Source: Straminergon stramineum
Taxonomy: Eukaryota > Streptophyta > Bryopsida > Hypnales > Calliergonaceae
Direction: 5' to 3'
NCBI GenBank assembly: GCA_963920665.1
Contig: OY987265.1
Location: 12,715,001-12,779,000, forward strand
DNA: 64,000 bases
Position numbers and translations under genes: made by a program
The notes under the pieces: model-generated
What the model was told of the DNA's origin: nothing
Database searches by the model: none
What the model saw: the letters and a program-made list of their open reading frames with translations, nothing else
In this document: positions 1 to 12,824 of the stretch, piece after piece
How positions within the stretch are numbered: the stretch's first letter is position 1
How the letters are laid out: each line of letters starts with the position of its first letter

Positions 1-2586
1 TGCCAAGCTTTGGTCCTGTTAAGATATCTCCTCTTTCTCCTGTTGTCTGTTTATGATGACTTACTGCACCGTGTATTTTTTTATTTTTTTGTTTAACTAT
101 TTGAATGACTGGACCATAATTCACTGGACTCTAATAAGTGGTATTCGCAAAGACTAGTTTTCTAGATAATCAGACTTTAAATAACAAATTTCATTATACT
201 CCCTACATGTATTCTTCTAATTTGGGCTCTAAGAGAAGGAAAACATGTAAGAAATACCAAACTAAGTTTAAGCCTTAAAACATAGGTTCAAAGCTTCACC
301 ATCAATGTTGTCACTAATGAAACCAACTTATGAAATTAAGGGTTAACATACACTATTGTCTAAAACTTTATATGGAAAGTCCAAGCTTCATTGTATAATG
401 CTAATACCTAAAAGATAAGGGACTAAACCAACAAAAAAAAAGGAAAATTAAAATATTTGGGTTTTAAAAATAAATATTAGAGGGTCAAAGCTTTGTCATA
501 TGGATAGAAACAAAACTACAAGGGAAACAAAGGGAAACAACTATCTAGCGCAATTCAAGATAGTTTATACATGGGAAGTATTTTAGGAAACATAACAAAT
601 CTACTATGATTAGTACTATGATTTAACGATGATTCAAATACCAAGAATTTTGACAAGACACATGTCTAGTGGGTCAAGGCTCTAGGAAAAATTCTTCAAA
701 ATGGGATTTCCCACACAAGGAGCTAGTGCAAAATCAATACAAAGAACCAAGACCAAAACTCAAGAAATTTCAACTAAACATGTGCTTGCAAGTCAAGACT
801 CTACTCTTGGTTAGGGTTTTCAGAAATGCTCCAAAGTTTCAAGGATTCATAAAACAAGAGCAACAAAGACCGACGTGGATTGCTTTGCAATTCACGCAAT
901 TCGGTGGCACCTAGGTATTCAAAACTTCATCTCTGCTTGGAGAGATTCCCTACTAGTATGCAAAATGTCTGCAAGGGGCATACACTCAACTACATTGATT
1001 TGTCCTATGAAGATCTATACACCTAGAATTACTACTAATTACAATAAAGCAGAGTAGGCTATGATTATTATGGCTTCTATTAGATCTTATTGGCAATTGA
1101 AGGAGGATTCCAATGCACTTTAGCATGCTTTATTGGGACAACTAGAATATCTATTCAATATCTATCTTTTTGTGATGCTATTTGGTCCAAAGGGGCATGT
1201 TATATATTGGACAATTTTGATTATGGATGTACAATTTCACACAATACTTGCATACATTTTTCCTTAAAAAACATTGTGACTTTAATTTTGATACCACCAA
1301 TTATTTAACACTCAATTATTTAAAGACCTCTATTCACACACAAAATTCTCCTTATGACATTTCAAAATGCTAAAGAACACATAATTGAGCACTAATGAAT
1401 AAATCTAGTGCTCACAAGTTGTTCAAGAGGTAGTTTTTACCAATGTAAATCAGTCAACTTAATACTACTCATAACCCAATTCTGTCACGTATAAATCCAC
1501 CCCCTCTACCATTGTTTGATTTCAATACTATCAACATGAGAATGAATCTTGTGCAATATCACCGAAAACATAGACTATAGGTGGGGCAGTTGTTGTCGAG
1601 AGTGGTAACAATGAAATGAATATAGGACCTGGTTGCACACACCCCTACATGAAAAATAATTTTGTATGCGGACAATGTATAGATGAGGATTTGTGTAGGC
1701 TAGGACTAGATCATTATGATTCATGAGGACTTTCTTGCTGTCTATAGAGGTAGGTTTAGGAATCCCATTCCATACTAGCTTACATTGTTTGATTTCTTTT
1801 CGATTGCACCCTTGAAGAATGGAGTCTATGACCATGTGAACAACTTCAATATCTCTTGCTTTATATGTTCTTTTTGCCACCAAGTATAAGTGGGAGATAT
1901 TTCATTTTATTTTTCAGAAATGAAATCACATATCTTCTACAGGTTATAAAATTTTCAAAATTTTTTATAAGCCAACTTGGTTTTTCAAGTACCGTAATGC
2001 AATTATCCTTGAATAAAACATAAGACTTCAATATCTCCACTTTTTGAACTTACAGACTCAGCGCACTACTTCCTCTTCAAGGATAAAAAGAATTGAATGA
2101 AAAAAGTAATTTTCCCATCCTCCACAGAATTCCAAAATCATCCATTGGACGCAAAACGTCCGCAGCGACGTTCCAGGGTTAAAAGATGGGTCCACAATTT
2201 CCATCGTGAGTTTGATAGCACAATCCGATAGGCTGCATCAAAAGTAGTCGATTTCCGAGCAAACCTAAAGAATTACATTTAAGGAACCCAACCCCTTCGG
2301 ATAGAGTTTCATGTGAAGTGAAATGAGAACCTACAGCGGGTGTGAAATGTACACAAATCCTTTGGAAAAAACTAAAGATGTAAATATAGACGTTGCAGAA
2401 GTTGTAAGCTCTAAAGGACTTGTCAAGACAATATTCCAGGAGCAACTTGCTGGATAGCTCTCTACCTTACTTGAGAAAATTATATATGTAGACATATATG
2501 ATGCGTTGCAGCATGATTGGTTGTAAAACATGAGCATAACTTTTTTGGTGGACTTTTGCACCCAAAAAATGAGAAGTTATGACTTC
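1..2586. other. gene-free stretch and 3' flank of the lipase gene
   Basis: No exon with recognisable protein similarity was seen on either strand. The open frames here are short (at most about 100 codons), AT-rich and lack credible splice context. The part from about 2100 to 2586 lies just downstream of the minus-strand lipase stop codon and probably holds its 3' UTR. No repeat termini, tRNA-like fold or long open frame was found. Confidence 0.6.
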
Positions 2587-5500
2587 CTAACAACTCGAGA
2601 CGTTATTATTTTCTCTTTCTAGTTCTTCAATCAAACTCGTCATCACGACTTTGTAATTTGGCATGTAATGATCATGTACCATAGTTCTGGACATCCGGAT
2701 TTTCCCATACAAAGCGCGGTCGGTCAAGAAGAGTCCAACACTGGGCTGCTGTTGTCCTTCTTCGTCACCTTCATGGTCGTCTCCTCTGCTTGGAAGTGGA
2801 GTCACTAGGTGCATAAGCTTCCCTGGAGGGTAAAATCGCCGCAAGTCTTGGTCTGGCCCTTTCTCTGACACAATACGATCCTGCACACACAATTTCAGAT
2901 GCTGAAACAAGCCTAAAATTCTTTGGTTTAAAGCAGAAAGTAAATAACTTCAAAAACCTGGAGTCCATCTCACATAAATAGGATGCCTAACGTAAGAAAC
3001 CCAATTGCGTCATTAGTCACCGCATTTACAATGCGCGAGTCTTCCAAAAATGTGACTTATGAGAAATGAGATCAACTGTAGGATCTATCACAATCAAAAT
3101 GCTTTCATGAGAAAAATTGTAGATGGAGTAGTCGTGGTTCACGGGCATTCTAGGCTTGTGATTGGGATTCTACAACTTCAGACTTCAACAATTATTAACT
3201 CATCCCTATGGTATCCAGATAATACAAATTTTAGTGCGTGGGAATCCTCTTAAAACTGGGGACAAGACCTCAAGCCTTCCAAAAACAATAGCTCATAAAT
3301 AGATTACCTGGCTCAACGCAGAGGCAGCAGTTGACACAGCATGCTCCTCCTCTTCAGTGATCTCACGAGCTGCAGCCGCCTCTTCTTCTGAGGCTGAATG
3401 AACTTGTCCCTCCTCCTGTTGCCGCTCTAGCTCCTGAGTCAGCTGTTGCCAAAGAAGCACTTCTCCGATATCTTCAACGCCACTGGCAGAAGCCACGTGA
3501 TCACCTCTACCATCTGGTTCCTCATTATACCGATCACCGTCAAGGTCATCGTGTCGTATGTCCCCAGGGAGATCCTGGCGGTTATCATCTCCATCATGCA
3601 ACGTATGCCTATAAGATTCCCAATACTCACCTGCGAGGCGAAATGGTCCAAGTTCAGAAATTAATATATGTCTTAATATCAGAATATCAGGATAGAGCAA
3701 TCAAAAATTGGCAAGAACATAAAAAGTCTGAGTGTTCCAGAAACAGAACGAAGGCATTGATGATGGTTTTTGTCATCATTGCAACGGTAGCAATTTGGGT
3801 TCGCACCAAGGAGGTCCTCGTCGAGATACTTTGAACACTAAGTACTCTAGATTGTGGCTCAAGAAGAAGTTGAACCAAGAATGGAACATTTCTTTTGGTC
3901 AAGAGTTCATCTTGGCTCAAATCTCCTTTAGATGTGGTCCTAAGCGCAAGAGAGTTGAGATCTTATGAGAGGTCCTGAGGAAGGGAAAACATTGAACCAA
4001 GTCCAAGAAAAAACACTACACCACAAGAGCTGTGAGTTTTTCATGACCACGATCCAACTTTGAAGTTAGACCATTAATGGGCCCTTAAGCTCCATTCCAG
4101 GTCTGAGTTTTGCATGGGGCTTGTCCACTGTCTAAGGCACCCCTTTATTGAACGTGAATCGGAATAGCCATCAATGTCAGGAGAATACAAAGCAATCGTA
4201 ACAAAGTATCAAAAAGATCATTGGCTAATAATGTGTACCTGCTGACTCCTGACCTTCACCACCATCAGAGATCTCACCCGCAGCACTGGTACTGCATACA
4301 TCTTCACTAAGATCAACTTTCTTTTTGTCACTTGCTAAGACTGGCACAGATGATTCCTCCACACCCGAACTGTTTGCAGTAATCGACAAAACATTTCGCC
4401 GACGAGGACCCATGCAGGACCAACTTTCGAAAGAGGGCCTACGAACAACAGCTTGTGCTAGATTCTGAGCCCGCTTCATTACTACCTGTATTCACACCCA
4501 AATTGGACCATAAGCGTATCTTCACCTATTGCCATCCTCAGAGCTAAGTCCGTTGCCTCTTCAAGTATGCCCCAGCACATATACCTTCACAATAAAAAAT
4601 CATAGAGACCATGCTCGCAAACAGTAGACATTGCTCATAGATAACTACAAGATAAGATTAAATCTCCTAAACGTGACCAAAGTAAAAATTCTCAACCCAA
4701 CGCCTTCAGAATTATGTGATCTCCTCCTCAGCAACCTTTCAATCAAACCATCTGGTTCAAAGATAAGATAGATAAAGAAGAAAAACTAGGAACTCCAGTA
4801 TGTAAGGAATTGCCTGGCATAATTACCTGAGTACCACTAGAGACAGGTCGCCATATCATACCGGCACCCGCTGCTCCAGTTTGAGCAGCTCGAGTAACCA
4901 TGAGAGTTGAGTATGGTAATGTCGCTCGCGAAAAACTAGCTAGAGACTGTAGCCGGCCGCTCAAAGCAGTCGCAGATCGATAGACCGTTCTCAATATCCG
5001 TGTTCTCTCTATCTGCTCGCGAAAATCTTTCACCCAAGCAGAAGCTGTCACCTTCAAATTTACACATCAGGTGTTAGAAGCCATAATAAAACTAATTAGA
5101 TGAACACAAATTTACTCCTTAACGCCCAAAATGGTCAATAGTGGTCGCTTCCATATCCATAGGGGTTGAAAAAAATCATTTAGGAAGCTTCAAGGAGGGT
5201 TCAAATTGTAACAGTTGGGAGAAGAAATCAAGCCCAATATTTTTATCGATAGAAATATTTATTGGAAGTATTGTAATCGACTATTAGCTTCCAAAGTGGA
5301 CTTTCTACTTTGGGTTTGATCAATTTGGGTTAAGTGTCTTGTCTGCCCTGCTAGTTTAATTGATCAAAATAAAAGACTTTCACACCTCAGCGCGAAGATC
5401 ATCAAGGGAGGCAGCACAGAAGCTCGGAACAAGATCTGAGCCATTGATGACAGTGGTCACAAAAGAGGCCCCTGACTCAGCCAACTCCCACGTCATACAT

Positions 5501-7223
5501 GCGGCTGCAATAACAACAAAGATACTCAATTTCAGCAAAAGATTCCTGAATTCGTAACTTAAATACTTAGTACTGCCATTTCACATATTTCTGCAAACTC
5601 GTAGTATCTGTAGAAAGAATTAATGAGCAATCACTAGAACACATTGAAGGGATACTGACTACTCCATACCAGGTGCAAAGCAGACACAGTTTGTTGAACC
5701 AAAAGCTAGGCGCTCCCTGAGAATGTATGTAAGCAAAGCAGCTGTCCCGCCCCCAAGAGAGTGTCCAACAACCTGCAAGGCCATCCGAAAGCGTATAAAT
5801 ATCACGCGTAATTAACTCAGAGAAGTTCTTAAATTTTAAACCTACAATTCAGCACTGAAATGCTTCACTATGTGTTGGTAGAAATCTACAGAGATTCTGC
5901 AAAAGAAAAGTCAAGCAATCGGGTAAAAGACCTTAATCTGATAAGTCGGGTAGTCAATGAGAGCCTTCATGAGAATACTTGTAGAGAGCTGAGCAATCCA
6001 CCGTGCAGCTGCTACCATTCCACAGTGCGCATAGCCCAGCACCAGGTTACTGATACCCGCATCACTCAAGACAGTATGATGGAAAGGCACAACAGAACCC
6101 GTGGCTGCTGTCAAAGTGTCCTTCGTACTGTGTGTTCCCCGGATCAAAAGTAGTATAGATTGGGAATGATGGTCCACCAATACAGTGAAAGCAGGTTTCA
6201 GGAGCTGTACAACAAACGGTTTCATCAATCAACAAGACGAATCACATATGAAACAACAAATATTGAACACAAACTTGCAAATAACTGGTGTTTCTCCCCA
6301 AGAATCATTACAAAGGATATCTTACCCCAGCCCTCCCTTCTTCAAGCAGAACTTGATCCCTTGTAAAACCTGTGACTTCCAGAAATTGAGGAAACGTCTT
6401 CTTCGAGAAATGGATACATACAGTCAGGAGTCTCAACAACTCCTTCATATCCGCCAATACAGCAGGGCCATGTAGCTGTCGATTCTCGTCTGCAGCAAAA
6501 ACAGCTGCGACATCCAATTGCCCCTGCACACATGCCGCCAGCCCTAGGTTCAGATCAGATCTTGGGATCTCGCCATTCGATCTGATTCCTAAATGCTAAT
6601 CATATTCACTCGCCAACCAACAATTCAACAAAAGAAATGAACATTACTTGAGGATGAATTACTGCTTATTACATTCAGTATCATACGTTCAATAGAGTCG
6701 AAAGTCATCTTCACATGTACACACTTTTAGCGATGCTTATAGGTGACACAATATACTAATGTCTTGATGTTTCAAGTGAGTGCTAGTACCACTAGTAGAC
6801 TAGATTACGTTTCATAACCATACTGTGTGTTTAGTATTAATGATCTTAAACGTCAAAAACAGTGTAAGATAAAGGATTATATTCTCGTCAATTATGCAGT
6901 TGCTCATACATACACGTTCGATATAATTCTAATACCTGTTGTCGTAAGAGATAGTTGATTCCGAAAGCCAGATCACCAATGGGCCACTTGCCAAGAGTTT
7001 CAGAATACGTAAACCGTAAAGTCTCGGAGATGGTGGCCAGAGCTTCAAACCAAGTTGAGGGTGGCCTTGATGTCCTGGGCACCTGCAACCGCCTATTTGT
7101 CAGCGACTCTGCTTCTCCTCCCTCATTCGATTCCAGACGTGGTGCGCCCCAAGGGTTACCCCATCCAGTGTAGTACAATACTATAGCTGTACCGGCAGCT
7201 CCTGCCATCGCCGCTGTCGCCAT
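2587..7223 (-). CDS. lipase class 3 / mono-diacylglycerol lipase family protein
   Basis: Nine coding exons on the minus strand: 7223-6936, 6523-6326, 6204-5932, 5772-5670, 5504-5386, 5051-4827, 4485-4239, 3630-3308 and 2880-2587, giving 689 aa. All joins are GT-AG and in frame. It should be a serine hydrolase acting on acylglycerols. The nucleophile elbow GHSLGGGT is at residues 256-263 (Ser258 nucleophile), at the start of the fourth exon. Upstream are the N-terminal domain (about 60-160, with FSKKTFP) and the strand LLLIRGTHS before the elbow. After the elbow come FAPAACMTWELA, the conserved TASAW...IERTRILRTVYRSATAL block and SWSCMGPRRR, all typical of the Arabidopsis At3g14075/At4g16070 group (about 640 aa). 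A hydrophobic, glycine/alanine-rich N-terminus (AAGTAIVLYY) may be a membrane anchor. An acidic, glutamate-rich segment lies at about 500-590. An in-frame ATG at 7244 would add 7 residues; 7223 matches the family start better. Substrate is inferred, not seen. Confidence 0.93.
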
Positions 7224-7256
7224 GCCGATTGGCGATCGGGTCATCCAGTGAAAAAG

Positions 7257-7970
7257 CTGCTAATATAACCAAACCTAGTAATCATGAACATTCTGTTGAT
7301 CTGCTGCGCACAGCAACAAAAAGTTATCAGCACATAGAGTAAGAAAAATTCTGACAAACTCATAGTGACATCCACTGACTGTAGAGATTTTTTTCTCTGA
7401 CACGCATGAGTACTGCTGACTATACCACCTCAGACATGAATTTCGTCAAGAGAATATAATTGCTTTACAGAGCAACGGCAAGACACAAATAGCTAACATG
7501 AACTTCCATGCCCAAGCCCAACCCCTGCCAAGTCTTCAGAGACAAACAATCGATCCAACCAATCGAAATTCTTTCTAAAATTTCGCAACAGAGAAGCTCA
7601 AGCGTGTCATAATTACACTCACTAAAAAGAAATTTGCCATTCAATCTGCACCAATCTCACCCTAACCCCAAGATCTACAGAACAAAAACTTCAAATCCAT
7701 TTTCGATCCCCCCAAGTAGGGTTTCCCTCCAATTCCATCACCCCCACCGACTCCTTCACAATCATAGCGTGAATTTCATCATCCACAAATTCCTAAAATT
7801 TGCGCAGAACGAACTACGCCGCGACTGATCAATCGATCAAACAATCCGTCAAATTTTCAAACCCCAATTAGGGTTTCACTCCAAAACCCAAAATTCATCT
7901 TCGCCACCTTCATCACCGCAATTCCGACATTCACTAATTCACAGAAAAAAATTGATAGAGACTGTCACAC
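7257..7970 (-). other. probable 5' UTR intron of the lipase gene
   Basis: On the minus strand a good donor (GCAAGCAG then GTGTGA) ends a putative leader exon at 7971. A TTAGCAG acceptor ends at 7257, a few bases upstream of the first ATG. An in-frame stop lies just upstream of the ATG at 7244, within this interval, so it is not coding in the lipase frame. The leader exon would occupy roughly 7971-8130. This is inferred from splice consensus only. Confidence 0.45.
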
Positions 7971-8781
7971 CTGCTTGCGTTTCGATTGCTCCTGAATTTC
8001 TCACTAACTGAGGTTCTCCACCTGCGTTTCCTGATCCGAAATCCAGTTCAAGTCGGAGTTCAACTTCCACAATCAAACAATCCCATTCGCAACTTTGAAA
8101 AGCCAATTGTACTGTCGATTGCAACGATGTTGTCGTGTCGTCCGAGGAAAGAAGCGCATCAAAATCATATCTTTGGGGCTATCTTACGATTCTGTTTCCA
8201 AACAAGAGTTGCACTGATTTCTACTGTACCTGCAGTAATTCTTGTAATTAGTGTTGCTAAATGGAGGGATGATACCGGCAGTGTATAAAGTAAAAGGGGT
8301 GTGGGGTTTGAGAAAGTTAAGAGTTTCCGGGATTAACGTTTGGGCTACTGTAAACTTTAGAACTTTAGAACTTTAATGAGTTGTGTGTCAGTGTTTTATT
8401 TGGGAGACTTCAAGGGCCGATTGGATTTGCTCCTTGCTTGGAGACTTGATAAATGAAGAAAACGTGGCTACCGGTATTAAGAAAAACTGAAGTAATCTAA
8501 AAAAATTCAGATCTTTTATGAGGATTTGAAATTATCTTGATTTTTTGGAGAAATAAGTAAAGTAATTTGTATCGAATTGAGAATATGGTTGAAAAAAATA
8601 AAAACAACTAGTCATGGGTGTATATTTTAGTATAGAATTTCATAGTATAACCCAAGTTTTATTCTATTTAATTTTCCAAAAAATAAGTAGATTAAGTGGT
8701 TATAGGGCCTAAAGTTCAAAATGCTATGAAAAATTCTAATTTTTGTTCAAAATTTAATTTGGGGATAGAAATTAGACTTAA

Positions 8782-9428
8782 CACCTAAATGCCCGAGGCA
8801 CCAAATTTTGATGTTCACAATACTTTGAAGTTATGTGAAACCTAACTAAGTTGCTATTTTTAGAAGTTTTTTATTTTTGAAAAATTGTTTTTGAAGTCTA
8901 GTTTTAGCATCAAAAATCTGATTTTGAAAATGGTTGAACATGATTTTTCTATTCAAGATTTTGTGCAAATATGTCCATTGCAATCTTGACTTTCTATAGT
9001 GTTGGGGGCTCTTGGAAATGAGTCTCAAATACACTACATCTTGGAGAAAAAATCCCATTAGAAATTTATTTAAAAAAATTGTAGAGTAGATTTTGAGAAG
9101 CTGTAAATTGATTGGGGTTATGCATGTTATGCCCTTTAACCTCATATTTTTTTGGTGAGCAACTTTTTAGATTTTACATTTGAAAAGAGGATTGAAAGAC
9201 TTTCCATCATTTTTGTAGTTTTAACACCCTCATGATCAAACATTATAATCTTTCAATCCATAAGTGATACTATTGTGTTTTCTTTTCCCATGTGATCTTT
9301 AACATGTCAAGTTTAAATTCATATGGTTACAATTTTTTTTAAATGATAAAACTTATCAAAATGTTGGCTTTTTATTCAATTTAGAGCAAATTCCAAGAAG
9401 CCCAAAAAAGGCCTTGGGCATTTAGGGG
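8782..9428 (+). mobile_element. TTAA-flanked non-autonomous element, ~647 bp family, copy 1
   Basis: The left end reads CACCTAAATGCCCGAGGC directly after TTAA (8778-8781). The right end is its inverted repeat, CCCCTAAATGCCCAAGGC on the other strand (16 of 18 matches), followed directly by TTAA (9429-9432). The interior is AT-rich and encodes no recognisable protein. A second copy of almost the same length lies at 54790-55434 in the opposite orientation, which confirms the boundaries. TTAA target duplications are known for piggyBac and Kolobok elements; assignment to either is inferred. Confidence 0.8.
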
Positions 9429-10327
9429 TTAAATATCACTAGTGTGGACCGGGGTGCAAACAAAGTTTGTAAACTTGAATCAAATTCTAATTATTTTAAA
9501 GAAACCAAGATTTGGGATATGCTAAAGAAAGAAGATGAAATCTTAGAAGAGAGAATTTGGTTTATGGAGATTAAATTTAGAAGTTGATAAATGGTTTGTT
9601 GGAAGACCTAGGAAATTTGGAATAAGATTGATTGTAGATTAGAGTATCTTTTAGAACAAGTTAATGTGTGATGGATTGGCAAATTCTATTTTCATTGGTC
9701 GAAGGTTCATTAAGATGGGTGGGTAAGGTTTGATTATTTTCAAGAATTTTCCACTTGTAATCTACTACAAATACACTGAAGGAAATCCTAATAGAATTGA
9801 ATTAAAAAAAAATTCCATTGCCCATTGCAATTGGTCACATTTGGTAATCAAACCCTTTTGGTTTACACCAACCTTACAATGTTGAAGCTCTTACTATACA
9901 AATTCTAATTTTTGAGGTCTTTCTAAAAAGTCCTTATAATAGAAGGATCACTAATTGAACTTTAGTATTCATATTTTTAGTCATGCAAAACCTATTTTTA
10001 ATTTGTCATTGAAAATAAAAATGTTTTGTCATTGTTAAAGAAATTTTGTGATAAATAATTAAAATTACAGTTATTTTTGTAGATTCTTTTGATTTCACGA
10101 TAATATCTTTTAAGTGATTTATGTATTCAAAAGTTGACTCAAGTTTTTTGGAGGCAACAATGTTGTAATTATCAACAAAGAATCTATTACAATTATTTAT
10201 AATTATTGTGATAATTATAATGTTGTTAGGCTATGATATTTGGTTGTCTAACCCCTAAGGAAACATTCACACCAAGGAGGCAATCACAAGAAAGAGAAAT
10301 TAATTAATGCTAAAAGTGATAAATTAA

Positions 10328-10569
10328 CCCTTAAGTGCCCCATCACCTTAAATCCTGCCTCTTAAAAATCAAAGGTTGCCCTATTTGACTATTATAATCT
10401 TTTCAATGATATGGTGAAATCATTTGTCCTTTCCCCACATGCTCCACGCTTGTCTCCACTACCAATCGGTATAGTCAATTTTTGCGAATCTTGTTTTGGG
10501 TGATAGTTTGATTGGAATGAGTTGAGAAGGGTTTGGATTTTGGTAAATACATGTTGGGCGCTCAAGGGG
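10328..10569. mobile_element. short TTAA-type foldback element
   Basis: The left end CCCTTAAGTGCCCC follows TTAA (10324-10327). The right end, read on the opposite strand, is CCCCTTGAGCGCCC, an imperfect inverted repeat. The right flank is TAAC rather than a clean TTAA, so the duplication is eroded. No coding capacity. The ends resemble those of the larger TTAA elements nearby. Confidence 0.45.
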
Positions 10570-10670
10570 TAACTCCATTATAATAGAGTATTGAGATTAG
10601 AAAGGAACACAATGGGGTTATTTAGGCCATTTGATCTCAATAGGATTATCTTGTGTTTCTTCAAAGTTAA

Positions 10671-11614
10671 CTTCTAAAGGACCAAATGGTATTTTTTGGG
10701 AACTTAGCGATTTTGGGCAGCTCACTACATATGGAATTTTTATTTTTTCCTTTGAAATCTTCACACAACATGTGCTTGAGGAGTAGCTTTAGGGTCCAAC
10801 AATTTTCATAACTTATGAATGCATGGTTAAAAAGTTTTTGTACAATATGTAGTTTTTATTACTCACTAGGCAACCCGGGCAACAACAAAACTTCTTTAAA
10901 AATCAATTTTTTTAAAATCAAAATTTGAAATTGGTTTTCTAGGTTTTTATATGTGTGGAAAGCCTTGAATAATTCCATTTTGATTTATGAGATGAAAGTT
11001 ATGGGGAGTTTTAGTTGTGGGTAGTTGATGGGTAGTAATGGAATCTCCACCTTAAAATAAACTTTGAAGACCTTTAGTTAACTCAATTTTCAATATTTTT
11101 GTAAGAAAATAAAGATTTCAGATGTAGATTGTTTATTACAACATTACAACCATTGAGATTCACATTTTTCAATTCCATAAATAAATTGTTAGCAACTTAG
11201 TATTTTGAATCATTCTCTACTTCAAAAAACTTAATTTTTTCCTATATGTTGTACAATTCCAAATGATCTAAAATTTTCAAGCATATGAATTGCCAACTTG
11301 CCTTAAAGAATGAATCCAAAGAGTTACAATTATTTTGGACATTTTTTCATAATGATCTAACCTTGTCAAGTGCATCTGCCTAGATTTTCGTTGGGCAAAA
11401 AAAGGGATTTTTGTCACTTCAAATGCTAATATCTTGCAATCCACAGGGCATAAATTTCTGAATTTATTCCCACATCTTTCCAAACTAGTGTACTACAAGA
11501 TCCTATGGTTATATGTGTCCAAAACATTTTTTTCTCAAAAATTTGATATTGTACTAGAAATGACGTTTTTTGAGCATTTTTGGTGAAAACATAATCAAAA
11601 GAATTCTTTAGGGG
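10671..11614 (-). mobile_element. TTAA-flanked non-autonomous element, ~930 bp family, inverted copy
   Basis: It is flanked by TTAA on both sides (10667-10670 and 11615-11618). The left end begins CTTCTAAAGGACCA; the right end read on the minus strand begins CCCCTAAAGAAT. Read on the minus strand, the interior aligns with the plus-strand copy at 15111-16033, including the shared words AGGATCTTGTA and GATATTAGCATT, so this is the same family in reverse. The short open frame at 11277-11483 lies within it and resembles no known protein. Confidence 0.75.
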
Positions 11615-12824
11615 TTAAAATATTGAGAATGTACACTAAATGAGAGAAGATACATTGTTTGATTATTATCTAATTTAAGGGAAATATTTTATTTTATTAA
11701 TTATTATTTTGGATATACTTAGTCCAATTATTTTTTCCTAGCACAAACTTTGAAAGAGCTGAAGGGTTCATATTTTATTATAATACATTTCATTTCTTTT
11801 CTTGTACACTTCATGGCTTCAGCATGCATTTAAGGATTAATAATTAAACTAGTAGTATTTGTTCATCATTTGTCTTTAACCCCTAAAGTTTTTCATCTTC
11901 AGAGACCCATAACTAGTTCAAAACATTCGTCCCTACAACAAGGCTAAAGTCTTAATCTATATTTATCTTTTAACAAATTCAAACATAGGATCTTTTGGTT
12001 AACTTGTTCAACTACATCTTCCCAATATTTTAGAGTGAAAATCCCAACCAATTGCAAATTCATTGCGCCTAAATTTCAAAATGTAGACTTTTATAGCCTT
12101 TCCAAAAGGTGAAGTTTTAGTATCTTTCAACATTTTTAGAAAAAACACACATATGTCCTATATCTTTGTGCAATTTAGTCAATTTGTTTGAAAATGAATT
12201 GAAAATACATATAAAAAAATTCAAGCCAAAATTTTTCATATTCATCTTCAGAAAAACTTATAAAATGGCTTTCTTCAAAAAAATTCATAAAATAGATTCA
12301 TTCAAAAAAATTCAAAATGAAGTGCAAAAAATGACTTTGTAAGTTTTTTCTACCTTCATTGCCCACAAATTAAAACTCCTCTTAACTTTCACCTCATTAT
12401 TTGGAATTGAATGATTCAAATGTTTTTGAGTAGGTATAAATCTATAGAATTCAAAAGATTTTTTTTAGGATATGTTTTTTGCTTCAGAGTTTGACATTGA
12501 AACCAAAAAAATGTTTCTAACTTTTGCACTATTTATTAGAATGACATGAAATAAAGTTTCACACTTAATTTAGGATTATGAGCATACAACTTTAAAAAAA
12601 TTCATGAAAAATTTCAAATTCCAAAGTCAATGGAGCTTGACCAATAGCCCAAGTTCCCATGAAAATCAAAGTGAGCTCCTTGGTCCTTTAGAGGGTAATT
12701 CAATCCAATTGTCCTATAGAATGGTGATATCATAGATGGATATTCGATAGATAAATGTACACTAATCACAATTTGTAATAATTTATATTTAAGCAAAGAA
12801 TGAAAAGTACTATCCAACTTTAAC

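Noticed and set aside
669..1308. Three overlapping plus-strand open frames
   Set aside because: Short, AT-rich, no domain similarity, no splice context; chance open frames.
7986..8288. 100-codon plus-strand open frame at the 5' end of the lipase gene
   Set aside because: No similarity or splice support; it overlaps the probable leader exon of the lipase gene on the other strand.
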